NCBI GenBank assembly: GCA_016707075.1
Contig: JADJII010000005.1
Location: 1 to 64,000 of the forward strand
DNA from: Egaibacter danicus
GTDB taxonomy: Bacteria > Pseudomonadota > Gammaproteobacteria > Burkholderiales > Burkholderiaceae_C
Reading direction: 5' to 3'
DNA: 64,000 bases
The number at the start of each line of letters is the position of its first letter. Position 1 is the stretch's first letter. A program made the position numbers and the translations under genes. Positions 7,997 through 15,912 of this stretch are shown here, in pieces. Under the pieces are notes generated by a model. That model was not told the DNA's origin and did no database searches. It saw nothing but the letters and a program-made list of their open reading frames with translations.

Positions 7997-9376
7997 TTAA
8001 ACCCGACGCGCCAACTCGGCAGCCTTGCCGGTGTAGCTGGCCGGCGTCATGGCCAGCAGGCGCTGTTTCTCGGCTTCCGGAATCGCCAGATTCGCGATGA
8101 AGCCCTGCATCAGCGCACGCGTCATCGGCTCGCCGCGGGTGAACTTCTTCAGTTGTTCATAGGGCTGGGGCAGCCCGTAGCGGCGCATCACGGTCTGGAT
8201 CGGCTCGGCCATCACTTCCCAGGACGCATCCAGATCAGCGGCAATCGCGGCTTCGTTGATCTCCAGCTTGCCCAGCCCGGTGTTCAGCGACTGATACGCC
8301 AGCACAGCGTAGCCCAGCGCGACACCCATATTGCGCAGCACGGTGCTGTCGGTCAGGTCACGCTGCCAGCGGCTGATGGGCAGCTTTTCGCTCAGGTGGC
8401 GCAGCATCGCGTTGGCCAGGCCCAGATTGCCTTCGGCGTTCTCGAAATCAATCGGGTTGACCTTGTGCGGCATGGTGGACGAACCCACCTCGCCGTCCTT
8501 GAGCTTTTGCTTGAAATAGCCCAAGGACACATAGCCCCAGACGTCTCGCGACCAGTCGATCAGGATGGTATTGGCGCGGGCCACAGCGTCAAACAGCTCG
8601 GCCATGTAGTCATGCGGTTCGATCTGGATGCTGAACGGCTGGAAGTTGAGCCCCAGGCCCAGTGGTTCGGGTGTCTCCACCACGCGTTTGCTGAAAGCCT
8701 CCCAGTCGTAATCGGGCCAGGCCGAGAGGTGAGCGTTGTAATTGCCCACGGCGCCATTCATCTTGGCCAGAATCTTGATGCTGGCGATGCGGTCAGACGC
8801 CGTTTGCAGGCGCACCACTACGTTAGCAATCTCTTTGCCCACAGTGGTGGGGCTGGCGGTCTGGCCGTGCGTGCGGCTGAGCATGGGCACATCGGCAAAG
8901 GCGTGGGCCATCTCGCGCAGTTTCAGCAGCAGCCGGTCCAGCGCAGGTAGCAGCACCACGTCGCGTGCCGAACGCAGTTGCAGCGCGTGGCTGGTGTTGT
9001 TGATGTCTTCGCTGGTGCAGGCGAAGTGCACAAATTCACCAGCGCGCAGCAGCTCGGGCCGGGACTCGAATTTGGACTTGATCCAGTACTCCACCGCCTT
9101 CACGTCGTGGTTGGTGGTTTTCTCGATTTCCTTGATCGCCTCGCCATCAGTTTCTGAAAAATGCTTCACCAGACCCATCAAATAGGTACGCGCGCCGGGT
9201 GACAGGGGCTTGAATTCGGCAAAGCCACAGTCGCTCAGGGCGATGAACCAGGCCACTTCCACCTGAACGCGACGGTGCATGTAGCCCTGTTCGCTCATCA
9301 GGGGGCGCAGGGCATTGAGTTTGCCGGCGTAGCGGCCGTCCAGTGGCGAAAGGGCAGAAATGGTGGAAAAAGTCAT
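7997..9376 (-). CDS. purB: adenylosuccinate lyase PurB
   Basis: PurB performs two steps of purine synthesis, releasing fumarate from SAICAR and from adenylosuccinate. The 459-residue protein belongs to the fumarase/aspartase superfamily, with TSEDINNTSH (121-130), SRTHGQTASPT with the active-site His (167-177) and the family signature SSTMPHKVNP (299-308) carrying the catalytic serine loop. The start at 9376 (MTFSTISALSPLDGRY) matches homologues; an upstream in-frame start would add nine residues. It is divergent from the GST gene. Confidence 0.97.
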   Translation of the reverse strand: MTFSTISALSPLDGRYAGKLNALRPLMSEQGYMHRRVQVEVAWFIALSDCGFAEFKPLSPGARTYLMGLVKHFSETDGEAIKEIEKTTNHDVKAVEYWIKSKFESRPELLRAGEFVHFACTSEDINNTSHALQLRSARDVVLLPALDRLLLKLREMAHAFADVPMLSRTHGQTASPTTVGKEIANVVVRLQTASDRIASIKILAKMNGAVGNYNAHLSAWPDYDWEAFSKRVVETPEPLGLGLNFQPFSIQIEPHDYMAELFDAVARANTILIDWSRDVWGYVSLGYFKQKLKDGEVGSSTMPHKVNPIDFENAEGNLGLANAMLRHLSEKLPISRWQRDLTDSTVLRNMGVALGYAVLAYQSLNTGLGKLEINEAAIAADLDASWEVMAEPIQTVMRRYGLPQPYEQLKKFTRGEPMTRALMQGFIANLAIPEAEKQRLLAMTPASYTGKAAELARRV

Positions 9377-9472
9377 ACCCCGAATTGTAGGATGCAGGCC
9401 CATACGTGCCCATTTCCAGCAAATTTTTGTACCCTTTGGCTAGAATCAGTCACAAGGGAAAATAAACAAACC

Positions 9473-10087
9473 ATGAAATTAATCGGATCCACCTCCAGTC
9501 CCTACGTGCGCAAGGTCCGCGTTGTCATGGCTGAAAAAAAGCTGGACTACGCTTTTGTGACCGACAACGTCTGGGGCGCTGACACGAATATCAGCGAATC
9601 CAACCCCCTTGGCAAAGTGCCTTGTCTGATCATGGAGGGCGCGGAAGCCCTGTTTGATTCGCGCGTCATCGTGGAATACCTTGACACCCTTTCTCCGGTG
9701 GGCAAACTGATTCCGACGGTGGGGCGTGAGCGGGCTGAAGTCAAAACCTGGGAGGCGCTGGCTGATGGCGTGCTCGACGCATCCATACTGGCGCGGCTGG
9801 AGGCCACCTGGGACGGCCGCACCAAGGCACAACGCAGCCAGGCATGGATTGATCGCCAGCTGGGCAAGGTGGCTGCCAGCCTCAAAGCCATGAACAAAGG
9901 CTTGGGCGACAAACCCTACTGTTCAGGCATTCACATGAGCCTGGCCGATATCGCTGTGGGTTGTGCTTTGGGTTATCTGGAGTTCCGCTTTCCCGAAATT
10001 GCCTGGCGGGTGGACTACCCCAATCTGGCCAAGCTGCAGGACAAGTTGATGTTGCGCCCCAGTTTCATGGATACGATACCCGCCTGA
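9473..10087 (+). CDS. glutathione S-transferase family protein
   Basis: A 204-residue cytosolic GST. The thioredoxin-like N-terminal domain begins MKLIGSTSSPYVRKVRVV, where the serine pair precedes the helix that contacts glutathione; NPLGKVPCLI carries the cis-proline and LFDSRVIVEYLD the E/S gamma-glutamyl-binding motif (about 57-68). An all-helical C-terminal domain follows, with SLADIAVGCALGYL giving the N-capping box. Closest in style to E. coli YibF. A candidate -10 TAGAAT lies at 9441-9446 but no clear -35 is present. The substrate is unknown. Confidence 0.9.
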   Translation: MKLIGSTSSPYVRKVRVVMAEKKLDYAFVTDNVWGADTNISESNPLGKVPCLIMEGAEALFDSRVIVEYLDTLSPVGKLIPTVGRERAEVKTWEALADGVLDASILARLEATWDGRTKAQRSQAWIDRQLGKVAASLKAMNKGLGDKPYCSGIHMSLADIAVGCALGYLEFRFPEIAWRVDYPNLAKLQDKLMLRPSFMDTIPA

Positions 10088-10106
10088 GTCGGGTCAGGCG
10101 CCCGGC

Positions 10107-10556
10107 CTAGCTGTTCGCCCGCTTTTTCAGCCAGCGCATCAAGCCGCCAACCACCGGCAATTTTTCGTACAGCTCTTCGGCTGCATCCCAGTAGTCGCGG
10201 TGCAGCGTGATTTGCCCGAGTTCATTCAGGACCAGGTGCGAGCCCCCGCAAATGGCCTGGTCGACATCTCGTTGAAAGTTACGAAACCGGAATCTGAATT
10301 CCCACGTCAGAAAACACTGCCCCTTGTCCACCACCTTGTTGGTGACCACGAAGCGCGGCGAATCGAGCGCCACATACATATGACTGAAAATTTGCTGAAT
10401 GGCAGTCAGTCCCTGTACGTCGTTAAACGGGTCTTTGAAACGCGCTTGCCCAGCATAAATGTCGCCCAGAAGTTTTACACGCTGTGGCGACAGCGCCTCA
10501 AACGCATCGATGATGCGTTCAACAGAAAACTCCGTTGGGTTGTTCGCAGGGTTCAT
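10107..10556 (-). CDS. NTF2/SnoaL-like protein
   Basis: A 149-residue protein of the nuclear-transport-factor-2-like cone fold. The order helix, FEALSPQRVKLLGDIY, ARFKDPFNDVQGL, then strands ending in WEFRFRFRNF and HRDYWDAAEELYEKLP is typical of SnoaL-like proteins in lipid- or ROS-response clusters. It is the last gene of the eight-gene minus-strand operon; its ATG overlaps the SDR stop (ATGA at 10553-10556). The substrate is unknown. Confidence 0.75.
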   Translation of the reverse strand: MNPANNPTEFSVERIIDAFEALSPQRVKLLGDIYAGQARFKDPFNDVQGLTAIQQIFSHMYVALDSPRFVVTNKVVDKGQCFLTWEFRFRFRNFQRDVDQAICGGSHLVLNELGQITLHRDYWDAAEELYEKLPVVGGLMRWLKKRANS

Positions 10557-11338
10557 AGGTTGGTGAATCGGCGTGTGAGGGTGAAGTACAGCCGGTAGGG
10601 TAGCAGTTGCAGCGCCTTCATCCACAGCGTGAAGCGTTTGGGGAAATGCATTTCAAAGCGGCCCTGTGCCCAGCCTTTCACGATCTCGGCCGCTGCCTGC
10701 TCGGGGGAAATCAGTGCCGGCATGGTGAACTGGTTGCGTGCGGTCAGGGGCGTCTCCACAAATCCGGGGTTAATGATGGACACGCCGATACCCTTGTCAT
10801 GCAAGTCCAGATACAGTGTCTCCGCCAGGTTGATCAGGGCCGCCTTGGTAGGGCCATAGGCCAGGCTTTGGGGCAGACCCCGGTAACCCGCCACGCTGCC
10901 CATCAGGCTGATGTGCCCCGGCTTGCCCGCCAGCGCCTGAGCCAAAAAGTGCGGCAGCACGGCATCGAGCATATTCAGTGCGCCAAAATAATTGATCTGT
11001 ACGTGGCGCAGCATGTCGGCAAGGTCCAGGCGCTCGGCGCGCATCTCGCGATAGTGGCCCGCGCAATACACCACACAGTCCAGCGGGCCCCGGCTCAGGA
11101 TGATGTCGGCGGCAGCTTTCATCGATTGCGCATCCGAGGCATCCAGCGGCTGTGCGACGGCGCCCACGTGCTCTGCCACAAAGCGGTTCAAGCCTTCGGC
11201 ACTGCGGGCCGACACAACCACCTTGGCGCCCAGCTGGTGCAGCGCGGCAGCGGTTGCCCGGCCGATGCCGGTGGACGCACCCACCAGCCAGACGACCTTG
11301 CCTTGCCAGTTCTGTATTTGCGGATTCAATGACATCAA
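10553..11338 (-). CDS. short-chain dehydrogenase/reductase
   Basis: A 261-residue classical SDR. The nucleotide-binding motif VGASTGIG is at about 19-26, the NAG-like motif appears as YCAGHY, and the catalytic Ser and YxxxK are in LMGSVAG and AYGPTKAAL. The last 40 residues are hydrophobic and basic, suggesting membrane association and a lipid-like substrate. It overlaps the NTF2-like gene by 4 bp. A 70-bp gap containing repeat copy B separates it from the DUF3833 gene upstream. A start one codon downstream is equally possible. Confidence 0.88.
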   Translation of the reverse strand: MMSLNPQIQNWQGKVVWLVGASTGIGRATAAALHQLGAKVVVSARSAEGLNRFVAEHVGAVAQPLDASDAQSMKAAADIILSRGPLDCVVYCAGHYREMRAERLDLADMLRHVQINYFGALNMLDAVLPHFLAQALAGKPGHISLMGSVAGYRGLPQSLAYGPTKAALINLAETLYLDLHDKGIGVSIINPGFVETPLTARNQFTMPALISPEQAAAEIVKGWAQGRFEMHFPKRFTLWMKALQLLPYRLYFTLTRRFTNL

Positions 11339-11358
11339 GCGTTCCCCGGAAAATGATT

Positions 11359-11412
11359 GCTATTGTTTTAGTAGCTATTGACGCATATCGGACGGGAGCT
11401 AGAGTCTTCTTT
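11359..11412 (+). repeat. interspersed repeat copy B
   Basis: GCTATTGTTTTAGTAGC, then TATTGACGCATATCGGACGGG, then AGCTAGAG. It lies between the SDR start and the DUF3833 stop, inside the lipid operon, in antisense to transcription. The right palindrome is missing or degenerate. Confidence 0.75.
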
Positions 11413-11971
11413 AACGCTTGAAAAACGACAAAGTGACCTCGCCGAGGTGGAAACCGAATTTGCTCATGACTGCCTTGTTGAGCATCACCTTGTCGCTCAC
11501 CAAGTACATCCAGTCGTCAAAGTCGACGTTGTAAACCTTGCCATCCACAGGCAAAGCCATCGTGTAGGTCCAGTGAAAGGCGTTGCCCCGCTCCTGCCCG
11601 CTGGCCGTGCCCACCACGTCATCGGCGCGGCCGGTGTATTGGCTTTGCCCTTGTGCGTCCGTCGTGCGGGTGAGCCGCCAGATGCGCTTTTGCTTCGTTC
11701 CATCGGAGTAGGTGAAGTCTTCATCCAGCACGCCTTCGTTGCCCTGCCAGCTGCAGTTCATCACCACGGTGAAGCGTTTGATGACGATGCCCGAGCGGTC
11801 GGTGAACACACCATAGGCGTCCAGCGTGCCGTTGAAATACTGGCGCAGGTCCAGCACGGGCTTTTCCCGGGCGTAGTCGGTGATCTGCTGCGAAGCGCAG
11901 CCCGTCAGCGCGCCGGTCAACGTGGTGGTTGCGGCGATGGCGCCGCCCGAGAGAATGAGTCGTCGTTTCAT
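11411..11971 (-). CDS. DUF3833 lipoprotein
   Basis: A 186-residue lipoprotein precursor: MKRRLILSGG, a hydrophobic segment and a lipobox LTGC at about 22-25. The mature part fits DUF3833, with VLDLRQYFNGTLDAYGVF near the start and tryptophan-containing beta strands, a lipocalin-like pattern. It is often found in clusters with CFA synthase and DUF1365 genes, so a lipid-related envelope role is likely. The start is set by the ATGA overlap with the MFS gene; upstream in-frame sequence belongs to that gene. Confidence 0.82.
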   Translation of the reverse strand: MKRRLILSGGAIAATTTLTGALTGCASQQITDYAREKPVLDLRQYFNGTLDAYGVFTDRSGIVIKRFTVVMNCSWQGNEGVLDEDFTYSDGTKQKRIWRLTRTTDAQGQSQYTGRADDVVGTASGQERGNAFHWTYTMALPVDGKVYNVDFDDWMYLVSDKVMLNKAVMSKFGFHLGEVTLSFFKR

Positions 11972-13275
11972 GGTGTTGTTCCTGCGGGGGCATGCGCGTT
12001 TGCGGGCCGGATGATCAGAAAATACAAAGCCGCCGAAGCCGCCAGTTTGAGCAGGCAGGGCAGCACGCAATACGCGACCGTGAGCGCCTGCAAGGCGGCT
12101 TCGTTGCTCACACCGGGTGCATAGCCAAACAGCCCGAGCAGTGGCAAGGCCAGGCCAGCGGCCAGCGCCAGATTGAGTTTGGTGGCGAAATTCCACCAGC
12201 CAAAGTAAGCCCCCTCGGCGCGACCCCGGTCACCGGCATCTAGAATCACACCGGCAAGCAGGGCACCCGGCAAAGCCAGATCAGTGCCGAGTGCCACGCC
12301 AGACAATGCACAGACGATGACGAAGGCGACCGTGTCACCGGCGCCCAACTGCATGGCCCAAATGAACACGGCTATTGCCAGTACCATGCCAGTCAGCCAG
12401 CTGCGCGCCAGCCCGATGCGCTGGACGACTTGCAGCCATAGGGGAATGGAAAGGGCTGCGCACAGAAAGTAGCTGCCCAGAAAAACTGGTTCCATCTCTC
12501 TTGACGCTTGCAGGCGGTCCTGCACAAAAAACAGCACCAGCGTGGCGGGCACCGCGCTGGCAATGCCGTTCAGCACAAAAACGGTGATCAGGCGGCGAAA
12601 GGCGGGTCGACTGAATGGCAGCCAGAGGGTTGGTCGAGCCCCGTGATGTTCGGGTGAATGAGCTGTCGGCAACCGTTGTACGACGGGATGCACAGCCGAA
12701 TACCAGGCCAACCAGCCAACAACCAGTGCTATCCAGAAGATAGTGACCATCGCAGGCAGTCCGAAGGCTACAGGTGCGATGGATGCCAGCAACACGCCCA
12801 CAAGTCCCAGGCCTTCACGCCATGCCACGATGCGGCTGCGCTGGGCCTCGTCACCGCCCAACATGGCGCCCCAGGACTGATGGGTCACGCTCACGGCGCT
12901 GTAGGCGGCGTAAGTCACCACCAGCCATGCCGTGGCATACAGAACCAATGCGCCGGGCTCTCGGGTCGGCGGGAAAAACAGCAGCGCAAAACCCAGCGCC
13001 AGAACCAGAGCCGCCACCGCACCAAACATCAGCACGCTTTGGATGGACCGCGCATACAACCGATCGCTCCAGCGGCCGATCAGCGGGTCAATGAATGCGT
13101 CAAACAACCGCGCACCCAGCAGCACGGCGCCCAGCGTGGCCAGCGGCATGCCAAATTCACGTGCATAGTGGTTGGGCAAAATCACATACAGCGGCAACGC
13201 CACAAAGGCCAGCGGCAAGCCCAGCAGGCCGTAGCGCAGCCCCTGTTGTGTGGTGAACGCGCCCGGTGTTGTCAT
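11968..13275 (-). CDS. MFS transporter (GPH/MFS_2-like)
   Basis: A 435-residue transporter with twelve predicted hydrophobic segments. The loop-2 motif appears as FDAFIDPLIGRWSDR (about 54-68), with charged residues in the order seen in the glycoside-pentoside-hexuronide and MFS_2 families, which include lipid and lysophospholipid carriers as well as sugar symporters. Its position inside a lipid-modification operon favours a lipid or precursor substrate, which is inference. It overlaps both neighbours by 4 bp. Confidence 0.85.
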   Translation of the reverse strand: MTTPGAFTTQQGLRYGLLGLPLAFVALPLYVILPNHYAREFGMPLATLGAVLLGARLFDAFIDPLIGRWSDRLYARSIQSVLMFGAVAALVLALGFALLFFPPTREPGALVLYATAWLVVTYAAYSAVSVTHQSWGAMLGGDEAQRSRIVAWREGLGLVGVLLASIAPVAFGLPAMVTIFWIALVVGWLAWYSAVHPVVQRLPTAHSPEHHGARPTLWLPFSRPAFRRLITVFVLNGIASAVPATLVLFFVQDRLQASREMEPVFLGSYFLCAALSIPLWLQVVQRIGLARSWLTGMVLAIAVFIWAMQLGAGDTVAFVIVCALSGVALGTDLALPGALLAGVILDAGDRGRAEGAYFGWWNFATKLNLALAAGLALPLLGLFGYAPGVSNEAALQALTVAYCVLPCLLKLAASAALYFLIIRPANAHAPAGTTP

Positions 13276-13820
13276 GGAGTGGCTTGTGCGAGCAGGGCCT
13301 GGCGAAGACGGGGCTCGGAGGTGTCGGGCAACAGCCAGATGCCGAAGAACAGGCGTGCAAACTCAACGTCGCGAATGTCCCCCGTCAACTGGCCATTGGT
13401 CAGGAACTGCACGCCCATGCCAGGCCGGTTCACGCCCGATATCCGGTCGCCAGCCTTGACGCTGGGGAAGGCGTCGCGCAAGGCGCGTTCCCACTGCTGG
13501 GTCCGGGCAACGGGGATGTTTTGCAGACGCCGCATCTCGTCCAGAGAACGGCGGGTGATGTCTTCGCTGCTGAAGTCGCGCAGGTAACTCAGCTCCAGAG
13601 CAAACGCGTGCCGTTCATATTCCGTGGCCTTGAAGCCTGGCGTCACCCACAGGCTGGCGTTGTAGACGTCAAAGCCCCAGTACGTCAGTTTGGAAGAGCC
13701 CGCCAGTGTGGCCGAGGGCAAAGACCCCCGCAACTCTGCAGGCATGGTTTGCGCCGAACTTTGCATGCTAAAAAGCATTCCAGCCCATACCAATATTGCG
13801 TGAGCAGCTATTTTTTTCAT
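13272..13820 (-). CDS. chalcone-isomerase-like exported protein
   Basis: A 182-residue protein with an N-terminal signal peptide (cleavage likely after MQSSAQ) and a chalcone-isomerase-like domain of the bacterial type. LTYWGFDVYNASLWV is the fold's characteristic opening and FSSEDITRRS and FFGIWLLPDT mark its end. Bacterial members are not flavonoid enzymes and probably bind fatty acids, as the fold does in plants. The first 20 residues are encoded by repeat copy H. ATGA overlap with the MFS gene downstream and a 4-bp overlap with the methyltransferase gene upstream. Confidence 0.85.
   Translation of the reverse strand: MKKIAAHAILVWAGMLFSMQSSAQTMPAELRGSLPSATLAGSSKLTYWGFDVYNASLWVTPGFKATEYERHAFALELSYLRDFSSEDITRRSLDEMRRLQNIPVARTQQWERALRDAFPSVKAGDRISGVNRPGMGVQFLTNGQLTGDIRDVEFARLFFGIWLLPDTSEPRLRQALLAQATP
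13761..13820 (-). repeat. interspersed repeat copy H (start and signal peptide of chalcone-isomerase-like gene)
   Basis: Minus-strand reading: ATAGCTGCTCACGCAATATT, then GGTATGGGCTGGAATGC, then the right palindrome ATGCTTTTTAGCAT. The gene's ATG lies in the left arm, and the repeat is translated in sense as the signal peptide. Confidence 0.75.
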
Positions 13821-15082
13821 AGTGATGGCTTGACCAGTGTGTATTGCACCAGATCAATATTGGCCTTGTCGAAAGCTGCTTCGCAGTAAGCGAGGTAAAA
13901 CTCCCAGATGCGCAAGAAGCGCTCGTCAAAACCCAGCGCCAGGATTTGCGGGCGCTTGGCCAGGAAGGCATCGCGCCAGCGTCGCAGGGTTTCGGCGTAG
14001 TCCTGACCAAAGGCGAATTCGTCTACCACCTGCAAGCCCGCTGCTGCAGCCTCACGCCGGAATTCGCTTGGGCAAGGCAGGCAACCGCCGGGAAAGATGT
14101 ATTGCTGGATGAAGTCTGTGGAGCTGATATAGCGCTCAAACAGTGCGTCGTCGATCACGATGCTCTGGATGCAGGCGCGGCCGCCGGGTTTGAGCAGTCG
14201 GCTCACGGTCTGGAAGTAGGTTGGCCAGTATTCGCGGCCCACGGCTTCAACCATCTCAATGGAGCAGATGGCATCAAACGGCCCGTCGGTGATGTCGCGG
14301 TAGTCCTGCAGCCGCAGGTCGGCTGTTTGTCCCGGCCCGTTGGGCACGGCAAATCGGGCCATGCGCTGGTTGGCAAACGCCAGCTGCTCGGTGCTCAACG
14401 TCACGCCGGCCAGCGTGGCTCCAAATTCGGTGGTGGCCATCTCGGCCAGCGCGCCCCAGCCGCAGCCAATTTCCAGCACCCGGTCGCCGGGTTTGACGTG
14501 GGCCATGCGTAAGGCCCGGCGCACTTTGGCGAGCTGCGCGTCGCGCATGGGCTGGGTGTGACCTTCTTCAAACCAGGCGGACGAGTAGTTCATCGTGTCG
14601 TCCAGCCACAACTCATAAAACGCATTGCCCAGGTCGTAATGCGCGTGGATGTTTTTCTGGCTGTTGGTGCGCGTGTTGCGGTTCAGCAAGTGCTTGATGC
14701 GGTACAGCAGGCGCCCGGCCCAGGTGCCGTAAATCACGTCTTCCACCTCTTGCCGGTTGGCGATGAACACCTTGAGCAGATCGGTCAGGTTGGGGGTGGT
14801 CCAGTCACCAGCGATATAACTTTCTGCAAAACCGATGTCGCCTGACTTGAGCGCCGCGCTGCATACGTTCCAGTTGCGAAGGGTCAGCGCGGCGGCAGGG
14901 GCCTCGCCGTGCGCCACGACATGATCAGTATGCGTGCCGAAACACTGCATCGAGCCATCAGGCAGTTGCACCGTGAGCGAGCCATGGTGCAGACGCTGCA
15001 AGAGTCTGAGCGCGGTGCGTGCGGCGGCAGCAGGCGCGTTTTTTGGAGCCGGGAAGCTTGGATCGACGGTCGTGGTATTCAT
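13817..15082 (-). CDS. CFA-synthase-family SAM-dependent fatty-acyl methyltransferase
   Basis: A 421-residue member of the cyclopropane-fatty-acyl-phospholipid synthase family, which transfers a methyl group from SAM to acyl-chain double bonds in membrane lipids. An N-terminal domain of about 140 residues precedes the methyltransferase core: SSAWFEEG, then SAM motif I VLEIGCGWGAL at about 201-211, and EMVEAVGREY with the family Glu. The family makes cyclopropane, methyl-branched or furan precursors. Pairing with an FAD oxidoreductase and DUF1365 favours a methylated or furan fatty acid rather than plain cyclopropanation. That is inference. Confidence 0.9.
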   Translation of the reverse strand: MNTTTVDPSFPAPKNAPAAAARTALRLLQRLHHGSLTVQLPDGSMQCFGTHTDHVVAHGEAPAAALTLRNWNVCSAALKSGDIGFAESYIAGDWTTPNLTDLLKVFIANRQEVEDVIYGTWAGRLLYRIKHLLNRNTRTNSQKNIHAHYDLGNAFYELWLDDTMNYSSAWFEEGHTQPMRDAQLAKVRRALRMAHVKPGDRVLEIGCGWGALAEMATTEFGATLAGVTLSTEQLAFANQRMARFAVPNGPGQTADLRLQDYRDITDGPFDAICSIEMVEAVGREYWPTYFQTVSRLLKPGGRACIQSIVIDDALFERYISSTDFIQQYIFPGGCLPCPSEFRREAAAAGLQVVDEFAFGQDYAETLRRWRDAFLAKRPQILALGFDERFLRIWEFYLAYCEAAFDKANIDLVQYTLVKPSL

Positions 15083-15108
15083 GCTGGAGAGTGAGGGTTG
15101 GCCGGCCG

Positions 15109-15912
15109 TTATCGGGTGACAAAGGTGTCAGGTGGTTCAGGTTTGTTGAAAAACTTCACGCGCTTGATCCACAGGCGCAAGGCTTGCGAATGGATGTGAA
15201 AGACCACACCCAGCGTCATGGCCGGGTAGCGCCACAGCGCCCGGGAAATGGCTTGCCGGGTTGCCGGTACCAGCGTGCCGCTGACGCTGGTCTGCAGCAA
15301 GGGTCCCGTTGCGTCGTCGTAGTCGATGCGCGCCACGGTCTTCTCCACACCTTCGTGCGTTGCCCGCATGAACCTGAAACGATACGTGCCTTCCACCTTG
15401 CAAAACGGCGATACATGAAACACTTTGGCCGCGCGCAGTTCAGCACCCAGCTTCGGCGTATCCAGCAGGTAGCAGTGGCGCTCGCCAAACGTGTTGTTCA
15501 CCTCCACCACGATGGCGCGCAGCGAGCCGCCATCGTCATCAGCGTGGCGATGGCAATACCAGAAGCTCACCGGCTTGAAGGTATAGCCCAGCACGCGTGG
15601 ATAGCAGTGCAGCCAGACTTCGCCGGTGGCATCCAGAATGCCTTCGCGCTGGAGCAGTTCGTCCAGCCAGGTGATGGCGCCACCCTGCTCGGGCGTGCGT
15701 CCATCACCGTGGTCCCTGTCAAAGAAGCTCAACGCTGCACGCCGGTTGATGGCAAGTGTGTGTGGCACCGCAGCCGCCTGCTGATGTTGCAGGGTCCGCA
15801 TGGGCAGCATCAGAAAGTAGGTTGCGTAGGCGAAAGCGTTGTATGCCGGACGCAAGCGCGTATGGCGTACCTGGCCAAAGCCGATCAGCGGGATGGCTGG
15901 GTTGGATGTCAT
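15109..15912 (-). CDS. DUF1365 protein
   Basis: A 267-residue DUF1365 protein. Landmarks are a start with GQVRHTRLRPAYNAFAYATY, LGYTFKPVSFWYCH (about 115-128) and FHVSPFCKVEGTYRF. DUF1365 genes are almost always next to CFA-type methyltransferases and FAD oxidoreductases and belong to singlet-oxygen or ECF-sigma regulons in Rhodobacter and Pseudomonas. The biochemical role is not settled. It overlaps the FAD oxidoreductase stop by 4 bp and is 26 bp before the methyltransferase gene. Confidence 0.9.
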   Translation of the reverse strand: MTSNPAIPLIGFGQVRHTRLRPAYNAFAYATYFLMLPMRTLQHQQAAAVPHTLAINRRAALSFFDRDHGDGRTPEQGGAITWLDELLQREGILDATGEVWLHCYPRVLGYTFKPVSFWYCHRHADDDGGSLRAIVVEVNNTFGERHCYLLDTPKLGAELRAAKVFHVSPFCKVEGTYRFRFMRATHEGVEKTVARIDYDDATGPLLQTSVSGTLVPATRQAISRALWRYPAMTLGVVFHIHSQALRLWIKRVKFFNKPEPPDTFVTR